From assembly GCF_004134825.1 (NCBI RefSeq), contig NZ_SDPN01000009.1:54250-118249 (forward strand): a DNA stretch of 64,000 nucleotides, in the 5' to 3' direction. This stretch comes from Agromyces albus (lineage in GTDB: Bacteria; Actinomycetota; Actinomycetes; Actinomycetales; Microbacteriaceae). The notes under the pieces were generated by a model. The model was not told where the DNA came from. It saw nothing but the letters and a program-made list of their open reading frames with translations, and searched no databases. This document shows positions 52,485 through 63,430 of the stretch, piece by piece; position 1 is the stretch's first letter, and every line of letters starts with the position of its first letter. Made by a program: the position numbers and the translations under genes.

Positions 52485-55400
52485 ATGAGACGGGGCAATG
52501 TAGTTTCGATGCATTGCCGTGGCGGCAGTCTGGTGAGCTTTGGAGGCTCTGTGCGGCACGGTTTGCGCGACGGCGTTGTGGCATGTCTTCTAGTGGTTGT
52601 CTTGTCGGTTACGACTGTGCAGCCCGCCTTGGCGGAGGAACCGGCTGGTGGCGATGGTGTCGCCGCGCCGTCGGTGGAGGAAATGTTGGCGTTGCCTCCG
52701 GCGCAGACGGAAGAGTCGGCTGAGGCTGCGGTGGAGGCGGTCTCGATCGAGCCCGAGGTGCCGGCGGGTCAGTTCGAGCCGGACACGGTGAACGCCGCAG
52801 ACGTGCCGGAGACACCGGATCTGGTGGCTCCAACGTCGGAGATGCCCTCGCCTGGGGAGGCTGAGTTCCCGGACGAGTCGGATGTGCTGAAGCGCACGGA
52901 GTTCTCGACCACGTACGACTTGGGTGGCGAGGAGCGGTTCACTGAGGTGTCGGTGGCGCCGTTGAACGTGCGGGTCGATGGTGATTGGGTGCCGATCGAG
53001 ACCGGTATTGCTGGGACGGGGTTCTGGTCGTTTCTCGGAGTCGGCGGTGGCGAAGTAGTGCGGCACCCTCTGGCGCCGGTGTTCAAGGAGACCGCGTCTG
53101 ATGCCGGGGTGTTCTCGATCGATGCGGGTGGCCAGCGGGTCGCGTTCACGCTCGAGGACGCGTCTGGTGCGAAGTTGCAGCGAGATCTGAACCCGTTCGG
53201 TGGTGAGGACAATCGGGTGGAGTACCCGGGCGTGTTCGCGAACACGGACTTGGTGTACGAGGTTGAGCGTGCCGAGGTCAAGGAGCTGTTCCGGCTGCGT
53301 GAGGCTCCCGGGGAGCAGGGGCGCACGTCGTGGTCGTGGCTGGTCGACGCGGGTGACCTCGTCCCGGTGGTGACCGAGCTCGGCGCGATTGAGTTCCAGG
53401 ACGCCGACGGTGAGGTGGGATTCGTAGTGCCGGCGCCGCAGATGTGGGATTCCGCGAGCACGGATGGCACCTCCGGGAACGCGACCCAGAGTGTGGATAT
53501 TGATGTAGACGCTGCAGGTGATGGGTGGCGGTTGACGTTGACTGCGTCGCGGGCGTGGCTGAACGATTCGGACCGGGTGTACCCGGTGATGGTGGACCCG
53601 ACGGCGTGGGCGGATTACTACGACTCGCACGCGTACAAAACGAACGGGCAGTACAACCACAATTACGGCATCCAGATGGGAAACACGAACGAGAACGGCA
53701 TCTGGCGGACCGTCGCGAAATTCAACTACGAGCAGTTCTTCGGCAAGCAAATCCTGAACGCCGACATCTACTTCAGCCCGCCCAGTTCGGACAGCACCAC
53801 GACGACGCGGTGGGGCTCACTCCATCACGCGACCGCATTCAACTACAACGGGGTCGGGGCGACCCTGGGCGGGATCCGGATCGACGCGGCCGGTGGCGAG
53901 GTCAATGACGACCGGTTGACGACACAGATCGCACAGTGGGTCCGGGACCGCACGAGCGGGGCGTACCTGATGTTCCGCGGCGACGAGTCCGCGACGTACA
54001 CGTATAAGCATGTGGCCGCGTCGATGTATGTCGAGTGGAAGGATTTCCCCACCGCGGGGACGATCGCGTCCCCGCCGTCGCCGGGCAATGGTGCGACGAC
54101 AAGCTTGACGCCCACCCTGAAGGTCACGGGGGCGACCAACCCTGGTGGGGGCGGGTTGCTGTACCGGTTCCGGATCGGGTCGGGTTCGAATCCGGACACG
54201 AGCAAGGTCTGGGAATCGCAGTGGCAAAGCTCGGACCAGGTCGTGGTGCCAAACTCGGCCCTGTTGGCGGGCAAGACCTATTACTGGAAAGCCGAGGTCC
54301 ACGACGGGCACAACGGGACGTGGGGCACTTCCACCGTCCGGGGCAGTGCAGTGTGGAAGTTCAATACCACAACGCCGGGGTTGCCAGCTCAGTCGACGTC
54401 ATCGCCGGGAGCATCGGCGATCATGGCGACACTGCGACCGAAACTCTCGACCGGAGCAGTCACCGACGCCGACGGGAAACCGGTCAGCGGCTACAAGTTC
54501 AGCATCTCCACAGGCACCGACGGCTTCACCGGCGCGGTCGCGAACTCCGGGTGGATCCCTGAGCCGACGTGGACCGTACCAGCCGGAACGTTGCAGGACG
54601 GCGGCTCGTATGCGTGGACGGTGAAGACCAAGGACCAGTACGGGGAGTACTTCACGAACTGGACCAACAAGCTCCGCGTCGACCTGAGGGTCGGTACTGC
54701 TGGGCCCGCGCCGACGGACACGGCCGGTCCCGTGACCGTGAACCTCGCGAACGGGAACGTGAACCTGAGCTTCTCTTCGCCGACGGTGGCCGCGGCCGGC
54801 GGGAGCATGGGATATTCGTTCACGTACAACTCACAGCAGGCCAGCAACCAGGGCCTACTCGGGAAGTACTACGACCACAACCCCACCGACGGGTCCACGG
54901 TCACGTATCCGTTGTCTGTGTCCGCGGGGACGCTCGCGATGCAACGCATCGACCCGCAAGTCTCCTTCCTGTGGAAGACCACCTCGCCCGGTGAGGGTGT
55001 CCCGGCCGAGAACTTCCGGGTGCGATGGGACGGGTTCATCCAGGGACCTACTGGCAGGTACGAGTTCGGCATGGTCAGGGACAATGGCGCGCGGATCAAG
55101 ATCAACAACGCATACGTGTACGACTACTACACGGACTCGCACACCAACGGACAGATCCAATGGGAGACGAGCAAGGACCTCACCTTCCAGGAGAACGCCA
55201 CCCCGTTGAAGTTCGAGATGGACTACTTCGATGGTGTGTCGACTGCGACCGCGCAGGTGTGGGTCCGGAAAACGGACGCGAACGGCAACGGCATCGACGA
55301 CACCAAGATGGAGGTGCCGCCGAGTTGGTTCACACGGTCGCTGACGACGATGCCTCCCGGGTGGGAGGCGTCCACCCCCCTGGCTGGTGCGGGCAACGTG

Positions 55401-58400
55401 TTCACCCAGGTCCGGGTCAGTGAGAACTCGGTGACGGTGACCGACGCCGCCGGGGCTACCCACACGTACACGAAGACGAACGGAGGCTACCAGCCCCCGG
55501 TCGGTGAAATCGGCGTACTCGTTGTGGGCCGCGACGGGAAGGTATCTCTTACCGACGGCACCGGTGCCATCCACACATTCCGCAAGGACGGAATGTTCGA
55601 GAACGTCAAACACCCGTTCGATCTGAAGAAACCAGCCGCGCCGCTGATGAACTATGACTCCGCTGGGCGGCTCACCGAGATCCGGGACCCGCTGTCCAAG
55701 GACGCGCAGGGTGTGTACCAGCGAGTGGTGAAATTCAGCTACCAAGTCGCCGGCACCACGTGCCCGTCCGCTCCCGGTCACACGACACCGCCGGCCGGGA
55801 TGCTCTGCGAGATCACCTACCCCGGCCACGTTACCGGTCAACCGGACACGACCCAGCTGTTCTATCTGGGCGGGCAGCTCGAGAAGATCGTCGACCCCGG
55901 CGGGGAGACCGCACGCTTCAAGTACAGCGCATTCAATGGGCTGCTGGACGGGGTATGGGACTCACTGCAGAACGACTGGCTCGCCGCGGACAGCTCCAGG
56001 GACCCCGCGGGTACCACGTCGGGTACGACGATCTCGTACGCGCAGACCGACCCCGCCGACGAAGACTCGCCATGGCGGGCGACCGCGGTGACTCTTGCCG
56101 CACCCGATGGTGTCGCCCCAGCAGAGCAGCCCAGTAAGACCTACGTGTACGGGGCCGGCATAACGCACGTGGACGTCGCGGGACTGGATGTGCCTGAAAC
56201 GGAGGGTTCCAACGGCTACGCTCGCACGGTCACCTTCGACGACGGGCTCCGAACCTTGTCCGACCAGTCTGCCTCCGGCCTGACTGCGCACACCGAGTGG
56301 AACATGAAGGACCAGGTCCTCTCCCGCACCGATCCGTGGGACGTGAAGTCCACGACGTTGTACGACGGGCGTGACCGGCCCACCGACACGTACGGGCCGG
56401 CCCCAGCGGATTGCTTCGATAACGACCCGATGAGCCTCACGTACCGCAAGCCCATCGCCCCGTGTGCATCGTCGACCGCACACACGAGTACCCGATACGA
56501 CGAGGGAATGCAGGGCTTGCGTGCCGAGTACTTCCCGAACCAGACCCTCACCGGGCAGCCCACCGCATACGGGCTCGGGATCGGCTCCACGTATGGGTTC
56601 GGGCCGGTCGACCGCAACTGGGGTACCGGTGCGCCCTACGGGGCCGCACCGAGCGCGGACAACTGGTCCCTTCGATTGTCCGGAACGATCACGTTCGAAA
56701 CGGACGGCGCGCAGCAGTTGTGGCTGTGGGCCGATGACGGTGCCCAGTTGTGGATCGATGACGTCCGCATCATTGATTTCTGGCGTATCGGCTCGGCCGG
56801 ATGGTCCTCTGTTGGCAATTTCGACACCGGTACCCAGCGCACGCGGCGCATCCGGATCGAGTACATGGAGCGAGCCACCGACGCCGTCTTGAAGCTCGCG
56901 TGGGGAGCGAGCAAGACGACTGTGCCTGGCACAGCGCTGGCACCTGACTACGGGCTGGTCACCTCGACCACGACCGACGACCAACTCCTCGCTGGCAGTC
57001 CCGCGGGCGCCGGGGTCACCGCGTTGAACACCGCGACGAGCTATGGGACGGCATACCTCGGGCTCCCAACCCAGACAACGGTAGACCCGGCCGGTTTGAA
57101 CCTGCGGATCGTCACCGGGTACGACACCTACAACCGGCCCACCTCCCGGTACCTGCCCGCCGCGGTCGCCGACGGCAAGACCACCGACACGACCTACGGG
57201 ACGAAATCCGAGTACTACGGCGACGCGCAGACGCTCGCTTCCGCGTACCCGAGCGCGACCGAGCCGATCTGCGAGCTGCCGCTGACCACCGCGCAATACG
57301 GGTTCCTGTGGAAACACACTCAGCCCGGCGAGACCGGCGCACAGGTGGTCACCGAATTCGTGTACGACGTCCTCGGTCGCACCGTCGGCAGCAAACGCAC
57401 CGGCGACACAGCTTGGAGTTGCACGACCTTCGATACCCGCGGTCGCACTACCAACGTCACTTCCGCGCCCACGGACACCGCACCCGGGAGAACAGCCACC
57501 TTCGGATTCCTGGAGCCCGTCACCGGTGACCCGCTCGTGTCTTGGACGCAAGGTGACGTCGAAGGGTCACCCACCGGGGGGCGAATCACCACCCGGGTCG
57601 ACCTACTCGGCCGGACCATCACGTACACCGACGTGTGGGGCGTCGCCACCGCCACGGACTACGCCCCCCTCACCGGACGGGTCGAAACCGTGACCACCAG
57701 GGACCCTGGGGGCGCGGTCGTGCAGCGGCACGGGTTCGACTACGACATCGACGGGCGGGTCGAACTCGTCACAACTGGCAGCGACGACGCCGTGATCGCG
57801 GACCCGGTCTACGCGAACGGACGCCTGGTTTCCGTGGACTACCCAGCCGCAGGGGCAGGGGCGGGGAACGGGTCCGCGCTGACCGGCATTGAACGAGGCC
57901 CCGCCGGCGCCACCACCGCCATCACATGGGCGTTCCCGACCGGCGCGGGCGTGACGGATGCCGTCACCCGATCCCAGTCCGGCCGGATCGTGGGCAACAC
58001 CCTCACCGACGGCGCCACCACCTACACATCCGGGTACACCTTCGACGCCGGCGGCCGGCTGACTCAAGCCACCATCCCCGGCAGCACTATCAGCTATGGG
58101 TTCGGCGACACTACGGGGTGCGCAGCACCCGCGTTCGCGAAAGCCGGGCTGAACAATAACCGCACCTCAACCACCACGACCCCGACCGACGGCACCCCGA
58201 CCACCACGACGTACTGCTACGACAAAGCCGACCGGCTCCTCAGCTCGGCCGCCGCCGGTTCGCCTTCCGGCGCCAATCCGGTCGCCGATGGTCTCGCCCC
58301 CGCGGAACTTTCCTACGACAAGCACGGGAACACGGTCAAGCTTGCCGATCAGGAGATCGGGTACGACAGCACCGACCAGCACGTGAGGTCGTCCTTGCCG

Positions 58401-59477
58401 GATGGCACGGTGGTCGCGTACCTGCGGGATAGCACGGGCCGGATCGTGCAGCGCATGGAGACCCCGGCGGGGCAGAACGCTGAGGTGACGGTGATGCGGT
58501 ACGGGTTCTCCGGTGCTGGGGATGCCCCGATTCTGGTCCTCGACGGTTACAGCAATGTCGCGCAGTCCGTGATCGGACTGCCAGGTGGAGTTACCTTGTC
58601 ACGACTCGGTGGTGGCGAGGCGTGGTCGTATCCGAACATTCACGGCGACATTGTTGTGATGGCGGGAGAGACAGGGGTCCGAACCCCGCAGGTGTCACGG
58701 TTTGACCCGTTCGGACAACCGATCGACCCGGCTACTGGGCAGATCGGCACGGGGGCGGCGGACGATGCAGGCCCTGACACCCTGGTTGGCAACGCCGATT
58801 GGGGCTGGCTCGGCTCGCACCGGAAGCTCACCGAGCACGCCGGTTCGATTCACACCATCGAGATGGGCGCCCGCCAGTACGTCCCGGCGCTCGGACGCTT
58901 CCTGGAAGTCGACCCCATCGAGGGCGGTGTCACCAACAACTACGACTACCCCGCCGACCCGATCAACAAAACCGACCTCACCGGGAATATGATTGACTGC
59001 GGATGCAGCAACGGCAAGGTTGGCGCGAAGCGGGCGTGGTACCAGGTGGGGTCCTACTCCTACTCGTACGCATTCCCAATCGCAAGGAAGAACCGTTACA
59101 CGAGCGCCAAGTCCGTGATGTCAGTCTTCAAAGCGAATCCCAGTGTCTTTCCATTCAAGATTGACGGTTGCAACAGCTTTGTAAACCGGACAAATTGCAC
59201 CCTTGTTGGCGCGACCCCGGCCGAAGGAACCGCGAGAGTCTGGGTGACGACCACGCCCACGAGCGTGACCTTCACGGTCACGTCGAACGGCTATTTTGAT
59301 CCCCCGGGATCGCGAATAACCTTCAGCACAGAGGAGACCGGCGGAATGGTCTATCTAAGGCAGACGGGTTCGGCCGACCAGGTCAACGTGCTCGCTGCTG
59401 CTGGCGTTGCCGGTGGAGGGGCATGGGCGAGTTGGTCGAACCAAGCGAACGACCTATCAGCTCTGTTGCTGCCATGA
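52485..59477 (+). CDS. Giant secreted RHS/YD-repeat polymorphic toxin
   Basis: Start ATG 52485 (GGGGA 8 nt upstream; ATG 52509 is alternative) gives ~2330 residues. Signal peptide [27 protein letters not shown]-like region ([20 protein letters not shown], ~375-520), FnIII-like repeats (~530-730), PA14 domain 1 ([20 protein letters not shown], ~790-950), YD-repeats, PA14 domain 2 ([17 protein letters not shown], ~1343-1485), more YD-repeats ([31 protein letters not shown]). The RHS core ends [20 protein letters not shown] ... [12 protein letters not shown] near residue 2165. The last ~165 residues ([20 protein letters not shown] ... [11 protein letters not shown]) are an unrecognised toxin domain. 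Contact-type antibacterial weapon by family. Overlaps its likely immunity gene. Confidence 0.9.
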   Translation: MRRGNVVSMHCRGGSLVSFGGSVRHGLRDGVVACLLVVVLSVTTVQPALAEEPAGGDGVAAPSVEEMLALPPAQTEESAEAAVEAVSIEPEVPAGQFEPDTVNAADVPETPDLVAPTSEMPSPGEAEFPDESDVLKRTEFSTTYDLGGEERFTEVSVAPLNVRVDGDWVPIETGIAGTGFWSFLGVGGGEVVRHPLAPVFKETASDAGVFSIDAGGQRVAFTLEDASGAKLQRDLNPFGGEDNRVEYPGVFANTDLVYEVERAEVKELFRLREAPGEQGRTSWSWLVDAGDLVPVVTELGAIEFQDADGEVGFVVPAPQMWDSASTDGTSGNATQSVDIDVDAAGDGWRLTLTASRAWLNDSDRVYPVMVDPTAWADYYDSHAYKTNGQYNHNYGIQMGNTNENGIWRTVAKFNYEQFFGKQILNADIYFSPPSSDSTTTTRWGSLHHATAFNYNGVGATLGGIRIDAAGGEVNDDRLTTQIAQWVRDRTSGAYLMFRGDESATYTYKHVAASMYVEWKDFPTAGTIASPPSPGNGATTSLTPTLKVTGATNPGGGGLLYRFRIGSGSNPDTSKVWESQWQSSDQVVVPNSALLAGKTYYWKAEVHDGHNGTWGTSTVRGSAVWKFNTTTPGLPAQSTSSPGASAIMATLRPKLSTGAVTDADGKPVSGYKFSISTGTDGFTGAVANSGWIPEPTWTVPAGTLQDGGSYAWTVKTKDQYGEYFTNWTNKLRVDLRVGTAGPAPTDTAGPVTVNLANGNVNLSFSSPTVAAAGGSMGYSFTYNSQQASNQGLLGKYYDHNPTDGSTVTYPLSVSAGTLAMQRIDPQVSFLWKTTSPGEGVPAENFRVRWDGFIQGPTGRYEFGMVRDNGARIKINNAYVYDYYTDSHTNGQIQWETSKDLTFQENATPLKFEMDYFDGVSTATAQVWVRKTDANGNGIDDTKMEVPPSWFTRSLTTMPPGWEASTPLAGAGNVFTQVRVSENSVTVTDAAGATHTYTKTNGGYQPPVGEIGVLVVGRDGKVSLTDGTGAIHTFRKDGMFENVKHPFDLKKPAAPLMNYDSAGRLTEIRDPLSKDAQGVYQRVVKFSYQVAGTTCPSAPGHTTPPAGMLCEITYPGHVTGQPDTTQLFYLGGQLEKIVDPGGETARFKYSAFNGLLDGVWDSLQNDWLAADSSRDPAGTTSGTTISYAQTDPADEDSPWRATAVTLAAPDGVAPAEQPSKTYVYGAGITHVDVAGLDVPETEGSNGYARTVTFDDGLRTLSDQSASGLTAHTEWNMKDQVLSRTDPWDVKSTTLYDGRDRPTDTYGPAPADCFDNDPMSLTYRKPIAPCASSTAHTSTRYDEGMQGLRAEYFPNQTLTGQPTAYGLGIGSTYGFGPVDRNWGTGAPYGAAPSADNWSLRLSGTITFETDGAQQLWLWADDGAQLWIDDVRIIDFWRIGSAGWSSVGNFDTGTQRTRRIRIEYMERATDAVLKLAWGASKTTVPGTALAPDYGLVTSTTTDDQLLAGSPAGAGVTALNTATSYGTAYLGLPTQTTVDPAGLNLRIVTGYDTYNRPTSRYLPAAVADGKTTDTTYGTKSEYYGDAQTLASAYPSATEPICELPLTTAQYGFLWKHTQPGETGAQVVTEFVYDVLGRTVGSKRTGDTAWSCTTFDTRGRTTNVTSAPTDTAPGRTATFGFLEPVTGDPLVSWTQGDVEGSPTGGRITTRVDLLGRTITYTDVWGVATATDYAPLTGRVETVTTRDPGGAVVQRHGFDYDIDGRVELVTTGSDDAVIADPVYANGRLVSVDYPAAGAGAGNGSALTGIERGPAGATTAITWAFPTGAGVTDAVTRSQSGRIVGNTLTDGATTYTSGYTFDAGGRLTQATIPGSTISYGFGDTTGCAAPAFAKAGLNNNRTSTTTTPTDGTPTTTTYCYDKADRLLSSAAAGSPSGANPVADGLAPAELSYDKHGNTVKLADQEIGYDSTDQHVRSSLPDGTVVAYLRDSTGRIVQRMETPAGQNAEVTVMRYGFSGAGDAPILVLDGYSNVAQSVIGLPGGVTLSRLGGGEAWSYPNIHGDIVVMAGETGVRTPQVSRFDPFGQPIDPATGQIGTGAADDAGPDTLVGNADWGWLGSHRKLTEHAGSIHTIEMGARQYVPALGRFLEVDPIEGGVTNNYDYPADPINKTDLTGNMIDCGCSNGKVGAKRAWYQVGSYSYSYAFPIARKNRYTSAKSVMSVFKANPSVFPFKIDGCNSFVNRTNCTLVGATPAEGTARVWVTTTPTSVTFTVTSNGYFDPPGSRITFSTEETGGMVYLRQTGSADQVNVLAAAGVAGGGAWASWSNQANDLSALLLP

Positions 59478-59932
59478 GCGCGGATCCTGAATTCAAGCGA
59501 CTCCCGAGTCGGGCCACGCTCGTGAAGGTGTCGCTCATGATAGGCGGCGCCGTGGGCGCCGTGGTGTGGGTTCCGGCTGTGATTGGTACCGTGAGCCCCG
59601 GAATGATTCTCACAAACATCCTGTTCGGATTGGCCTTTGCAGTGCCCGCCGGCGCAATTGCTGGGCTGTTGTCGCTTGTGGTCGGGCTTATCCTGAGAGC
59701 TGCAAAGCGCCGTGTCGCGCGCAAGGGAGAGCCGGCGGATGCCATCACTGCGATGGTGGGGGTATCTGCAACGGGTCTGGTACTCGCTTCACCTCTTGCG
59801 ATCGGGGCCATTGGTGAGTTGTGGCCGTGGCTCTGGATTGCGGTTGCTGTCGCCGTGTTATCGGGCATCGGGATCTACAGGTGGTCGCTGTGCGAATCGT
59901 CGATCCGGTCCAACACGCAGGGCGGTTCATAG
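59474..59932 (+). CDS. Putative membrane immunity protein for the RHS toxin
   Basis: ATG 59474 overlaps the toxin stop by 4 nt (ATGA), so it is translationally coupled. 152 residues, four hydrophobic helices: [81 protein letters not shown] and [22 protein letters not shown]. Immunity genes lie just downstream of RHS toxin genes, and membrane immunity suggests the toxin acts at or in the cytoplasmic membrane (inference). No family recognised. Confidence 0.7.
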   Translation: MSADPEFKRLPSRATLVKVSLMIGGAVGAVVWVPAVIGTVSPGMILTNILFGLAFAVPAGAIAGLLSLVVGLILRAAKRRVARKGEPADAITAMVGVSATGLVLASPLAIGAIGELWPWLWIAVAVAVLSGIGIYRWSLCESSIRSNTQGGS

Positions 59933-59954
59933 CACTGGGTGTTCGGGTACAGAT

Positions 59955-60180
59955 CGAACCCGCGCTTACGGGCTCGCGACGTCCACGACGACTCACGATA
60001 GCCTCCTGCCCGGCGCACCCGAGGGCGCCGGGGTGACCGCGCTGGACACGGCGACCAGCTACGGGACAACCCCTTGGCTGGGGCTTGCGTCTCGGTCTGC
60101 GTACCTCATACCACGCCCGCTTCGCGCCGACCTTGCCGTTGCTACATCCGCAGTCAATCACATTTCCGATGAGGTCGAAC
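59955..60180. pseudogene. Scrambled remnants of a second RHS gene
   Basis: Two pieces. 59955-60085 (plus) encodes GLATSTTTHDSLLPGAPEGA ... LDTATSYGTTPWLGL, matching the RHS protein segment at 56945-57068. 60104-60177 (minus) encodes [20 protein letters not shown] ... AWYEV, matching the RHS core/toxin junction at 58974-59047 but inverted. Both differ from the resident gene by several codons, so they come from another allele. Confidence 0.75.
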
Positions 60181-60248
60181 TGACGCGCCAAAAGGCCCCT
60201 CGACAGAGTTGAGCGTGGGTTGCTCACGAAAACAAACTGAATCATTAA

Positions 60249-60266
60249 CCGTGAGTAGAGCGTGAC
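60249..60266. repeat. Arm-like repeat at right end of island 3
   Basis: CCGTGAGTAGA followed by GCGTGAC, 77 bp left of the tRNA 3' end; matches the repeat at 52233. It differs from the GTGACTA-type arms of the other islands. Confidence 0.5.
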
Positions 60267-60342
60267 GCAGCGAGAACAAGTCGAATCGACGGGGCTCGAT
60301 CGAGATCCAAAAATTGGCTTTGATCAGGCATAATTTGCGAAG

Positions 60343-60413
60343 AGCGGATGACGGGAATCGAACCCGCGCTATCAGCTTGGGAAGCTGAAGTTCTACCATT
60401 GAACTACATCCGC
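60343..60413 (-). tRNA. tRNA-Gly(CCC), intact
   Basis: 71 nt on the minus strand. Acceptor stem GCGGATG / CATCCGC with discriminator T (60343, lowest coordinate). Anticodon arm TCAGC-TTCCCAA-GCTGA with anticodon CCC. T-loop GGTTCGATTCC. No encoded CCA. Its 3' 48 nt serve as the att-like core duplicated at 38857, 45375 and 51870. It remains functional in sequence because each insertion restored the 3' half. Confidence 0.95.
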
Positions 60414-60492
60414 GCGCGGCATCCGTCTCAGGATGCACGGAGACCATGCTAGCAAGACGTGCCGCGCTGTGTTCGCCGATCGCAAGCAGCAG

Positions 60493-62052
60493 CTACGGCA
60501 GCACCGACCCGAACTCGAGTGCTTCGACGAGCGGGCGCACCGCGTCTTCGAACGAGTTGTCGACGAAGTACGCCTTGAGGTGGTCGCGCTTCAGCTCGTT
60601 GCCGATCGCACCCATGATCATCGACTGGTCGAGGCTCAGGTACCGGTCGGCGATGGTGCCGCTGCCCACCGCGACCGAGTCGTAGAACCCGCCCGGGCCG
60701 TAGGCGTCGAGCTCGTTCTTCAGTCCGGAGAGGTTCTCGAGCACCGCATCCTTCGCGTACGGGAGCGCGAGGAACGCGGCGTGCGGCGTGACCACGCCGT
60801 CGCCGAAGTCGGGGGCGGGATTGGTGGCCTCGCGGCATCCGTCGTAGCCGGCGTCGACGTTCGTGCGCTCCACGTCGCTTGCGTAACCGTCGGAGCTGAT
60901 GCCGATCGCCTCGACTCCGTATTCGCGGTATTCGGCGAAGGGGTCGGATGCCGGTGAGAAGCCCCAGTATCCGTAGCCGGCCTCGTCGAGCCCGTGCTCG
61001 ATCTGGGCGCGCACGGTGGCGGGGTGGTTGACGGCCCACGACTCGGCGCCCCACTCGGCCTCGGGGATGAACAGGTCGGGCATGAGCGCCTCGAACATGC
61101 TGCCGCCCCACGCGGGCACGAGCTTCATACCGCGGTACTCGTAGACGCCCTCATAGACGGGCACGCCGAGGTACTCGCGCCACTCGCCCGTGGGCTTCTG
61201 CTCCTGCCAGGCCCAGTCGCAGCCCTGGTCAGGCATCGTGCGGAGCGTTCCGTAGTAGCCCTCGGCGGGGATCTGCCCGTTCGCGATGCCGAGGTACGTC
61301 GCGATGCGCGACTCGCTCACGGTCGTGTCGTACCAGTGGCAGGTGTAGAAGACGTCGGGGCCGTCGTCGCCGTAGTTGCCGGGCACCGAGCAGCCCGGAG
61401 GCGCCTCGACCCAGAAGCCGCCGCGATTGATGCCCACCTCGGGGCGGGCGGCGAGGTCGTGGAACCAACCGAAGTCCATCGAGGCGTAGAGCGCCTCGGC
61501 TTGGTCGGCGAGTTTCGGCTCGGCGCCGGCGACGACGCGCAACGCGGCGGCGAGCCATCCGTTGTCCACGGTCGAGAGGAACGGATGCACCGTGCTGCCG
61601 TTCGTCGGCCACGTCGTGAGCTTCGCGCCGTCGGCCGGCGAGTACCAGTTGTAGTACATGCCGCTCGGCTCGTGCCGTTCCATCGTCGTAAGGGTCGAAA
61701 GCGTCGTGCGCATCCGCTCACGCGCCTCCTTCGCGGAGATGAGCTCCAGGTCGCGCGCCACGACCGTGGACCAGAGGTAGCCGCCGATGTTCGTGGGACT
61801 CGTGTACCCGCTCGCCGCCGTGAGGTCGCCCTCGATGTTGTCGGCCACGAGCCCGGTCTCTTCGTCGGTCATGGCGACGAGCGAGGTCCAGGTGTCGGCG
61901 GCGTAGCCGCGCAGCACCTGATTCGCGGATGGTCCGCCACGGGCCGCGTCGTCGTCGTCGCCAGCGGCAGCGGCGGACGCGACCGTCGGCGGGATCGCGA
62001 GAGCCGCCACCACCATTCCGGTGATGGTCATCGCACGCAGGGTCGATCGCAT
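60493..62052 (-). CDS. Secreted glucoamylase-like glycoside hydrolase
   Basis: ATG 62052 follows AAGGAG at ~5 nt; 519 residues. Signal peptide AMTITGMVVAALAIPPTVASA. An (alpha/alpha)6-barrel-type protein of the Glycoamylase/DUF3131 superfamily: NIGGYLWSTVVARDLELIS, GMYYNWYSPADG, STVDNGWLAAALRVVAGA, WGGSMFEALMPDLF, GYGYWGFSPASDPFAEYREYGVEAIG, YGPGGFYDSVAVGSG, RYLSLDQSMIMGAIGNEL. Relatives act on beta-1,2- or other glucans; the substrate here is not fixed. Transcribed away from dcd. Upstream region (62095-62130) has ACCT-N9-AGGT symmetry that may be an operator. Confidence 0.82.
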   Translation of the reverse strand: MRSTLRAMTITGMVVAALAIPPTVASAAAAGDDDDAARGGPSANQVLRGYAADTWTSLVAMTDEETGLVADNIEGDLTAASGYTSPTNIGGYLWSTVVARDLELISAKEARERMRTTLSTLTTMERHEPSGMYYNWYSPADGAKLTTWPTNGSTVHPFLSTVDNGWLAAALRVVAGAEPKLADQAEALYASMDFGWFHDLAARPEVGINRGGFWVEAPPGCSVPGNYGDDGPDVFYTCHWYDTTVSESRIATYLGIANGQIPAEGYYGTLRTMPDQGCDWAWQEQKPTGEWREYLGVPVYEGVYEYRGMKLVPAWGGSMFEALMPDLFIPEAEWGAESWAVNHPATVRAQIEHGLDEAGYGYWGFSPASDPFAEYREYGVEAIGISSDGYASDVERTNVDAGYDGCREATNPAPDFGDGVVTPHAAFLALPYAKDAVLENLSGLKNELDAYGPGGFYDSVAVGSGTIADRYLSLDQSMIMGAIGNELKRDHLKAYFVDNSFEDAVRPLVEALEFGSVLP

Positions 62053-62228
62053 GTGAACTCCTTCGTTCGCGTCCTCGACAGGACGTCGTCCTGACAGGGT
62101 TGCATTAAAACCTGCCACATGAAAGGTATTGCTGCGAGGTCGACGCGAGGTCAACAGCGAGGTCAACAGAAGGACGACGGATGACGCATCCGATGATCGC
62201 CGCGGCACGCCGTTGCTACGCTGTCACC

Positions 62229-62834
62229 GTGCTTCTCTCGGATCGCGACATCAGGGCCGAACTCGACCAGGGCCGCATCGGTCTCGCGCCCTATGAACCG
62301 GGCATGATCCAGCCGTCGTCGATCGACGTGCGCCTCGATCGCTACTTCAGGCTGTTCGACAACCACAAGTACCCGTTCATCGACCCGGCCGAAGACCAGC
62401 CCGAGCTCACCCACCTCATCGAGGTGCGGCCCGACGAAGCGTTCATCCTGCACCCGGGGGAGTTCGTGCTCGCCTCGACGTTCGAAGCCGTCACCCTGCC
62501 CGACGACGTCGCCGCTCGCCTGGAGGGCAAGAGCTCGCTCGGCCGGCTCGGCCTGCTCACCCACTCGACTGCGGGGTTCATCGACCCCGGTTTCACGGGG
62601 CACGTCACGCTCGAGCTCTCGAACGTCGCGACCCTGCCCATCAAGCTCTGGCCCGGCATGAAGATCGGCCAGATGTGCTTCTTCCGCCTCTCTTCGCCGA
62701 GCGAGCGTCCCTACGGCTCGGCCGAGTACGCGAGCCGCTACCAGGGGCAGCGCGGGCCTACGGCGTCGCGCTCGTTCCAGAACTTCCACCGCTCGGATGT
62801 CGGCGTGACCGCGGCCGGCTCGCCCGGGCACTGA
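62229..62834 (+). CDS. dcd: dCTP deaminase (probably bifunctional with dUTPase)
   Basis: GTG 62229 lies 6 nt after TACGCT, the leaderless layout usual for this gene, and gives [20 protein letters not shown]. 201 residues. [67 protein letters not shown] and [20 protein letters not shown] are the full set of trimer and active-site motifs. It converts dCTP to dUTP/dUMP for thymidylate supply. Actinobacterial Dcd commonly does both steps. Confidence 0.95.
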   Translation: MLLSDRDIRAELDQGRIGLAPYEPGMIQPSSIDVRLDRYFRLFDNHKYPFIDPAEDQPELTHLIEVRPDEAFILHPGEFVLASTFEAVTLPDDVAARLEGKSSLGRLGLLTHSTAGFIDPGFTGHVTLELSNVATLPIKLWPGMKIGQMCFFRLSSPSERPYGSAEYASRYQGQRGPTASRSFQNFHRSDVGVTAAGSPGH

Positions 62835-62839
62835 GCACC

Positions 62840-63274
62840 ATGCAGGCGCTGCTCATTCGGCCGGTTCGGGTGGCGGATGCCGCTGCGCTCGCGCCGCTCC
62901 TGGGTGAGCTCGGGTACCCGTCCACGACCGAGGAGATCGAGTACCGCCTTGCGCGCAACGCGCATCAGCACGAGTCCGAGGCCTGGGTCGCCGTGCACGA
63001 CGGCGCGGTGGTCGGATTCGCGGCGGGACTCATCCTGTGGTCGTACGTGTCGAACGGGGCATCCGCTCAGCTCACGTCACTCGTCGTCTCGTCGGAGGCT
63101 CGCGGCACGGGTGTGGGTCGGCAGCTCGTCGCCCACTTCGAGGTGTGGGCTCGCGGCCGTGGGGCGAAGCGGGTCGTCGTGACCTCCGCCCTGTATCGAG
63201 ACGACGCACACGCCTTCTACCCCGCCATCGGCTACTCCGAGACCGGCAAGCGCTTCGGCAAGCCGCTCGACTGA
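62840..63274 (+). CDS. GNAT family N-acetyltransferase
   Basis: ATG 62840, 5 nt after the dcd stop. 144 residues. Acetyl-CoA site: LTSLVVSSEARGTGVGRQLVAHFEVWA (R-x-x-G-x-G loop), then VVVTSALYRDDAHAFYPAIGYSETGKRFGK as motif B. Substrate unknown. Co-transcribed with dcd by spacing. The HAFYPAIGY segment is common in small actinobacterial GNATs. Confidence 0.88.
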   Translation: MQALLIRPVRVADAAALAPLLGELGYPSTTEEIEYRLARNAHQHESEAWVAVHDGAVVGFAAGLILWSYVSNGASAQLTSLVVSSEARGTGVGRQLVAHFEVWARGRGAKRVVVTSALYRDDAHAFYPAIGYSETGKRFGKPLD

Positions 63275-63307
63275 CGGGTCGCAATGTGAGGCAGCGGATG
63301 CCGCGTG

Positions 63308-63323
63308 CCCGCCGAACGGCGGG
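63308..63323 (+). terminator. Short hairpin after GNAT gene
   Basis: CCCGCCG-AA-CGGCGGG, 33 bp after the GNAT stop. Possible terminator; the loop is tight and there is no T-tract. Confidence 0.45.
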
Positions 63324-63430
63324 AGAATGGGGTGCATCCCGCCGCGATCGTCGGTTCCGGGCATGCGCAGTGACGCGCAGGATCGGATCAGACGTCACGA
63401 CGATGTGACCCCGAACGCTGGAGTTCCCCC

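Noticed and set aside
55962..57551. 529-codon minus-strand frame inside the RHS gene
   Set aside because: The plus-strand YD-repeat protein is continuous and recognisable here; the antisense has no family features.
8648..60413. Insertion sequences or prophage structural genes
   Set aside because: I found no transposase, integrase, capsid or portal-like product in any frame; only att and arm repeats indicate mobility.
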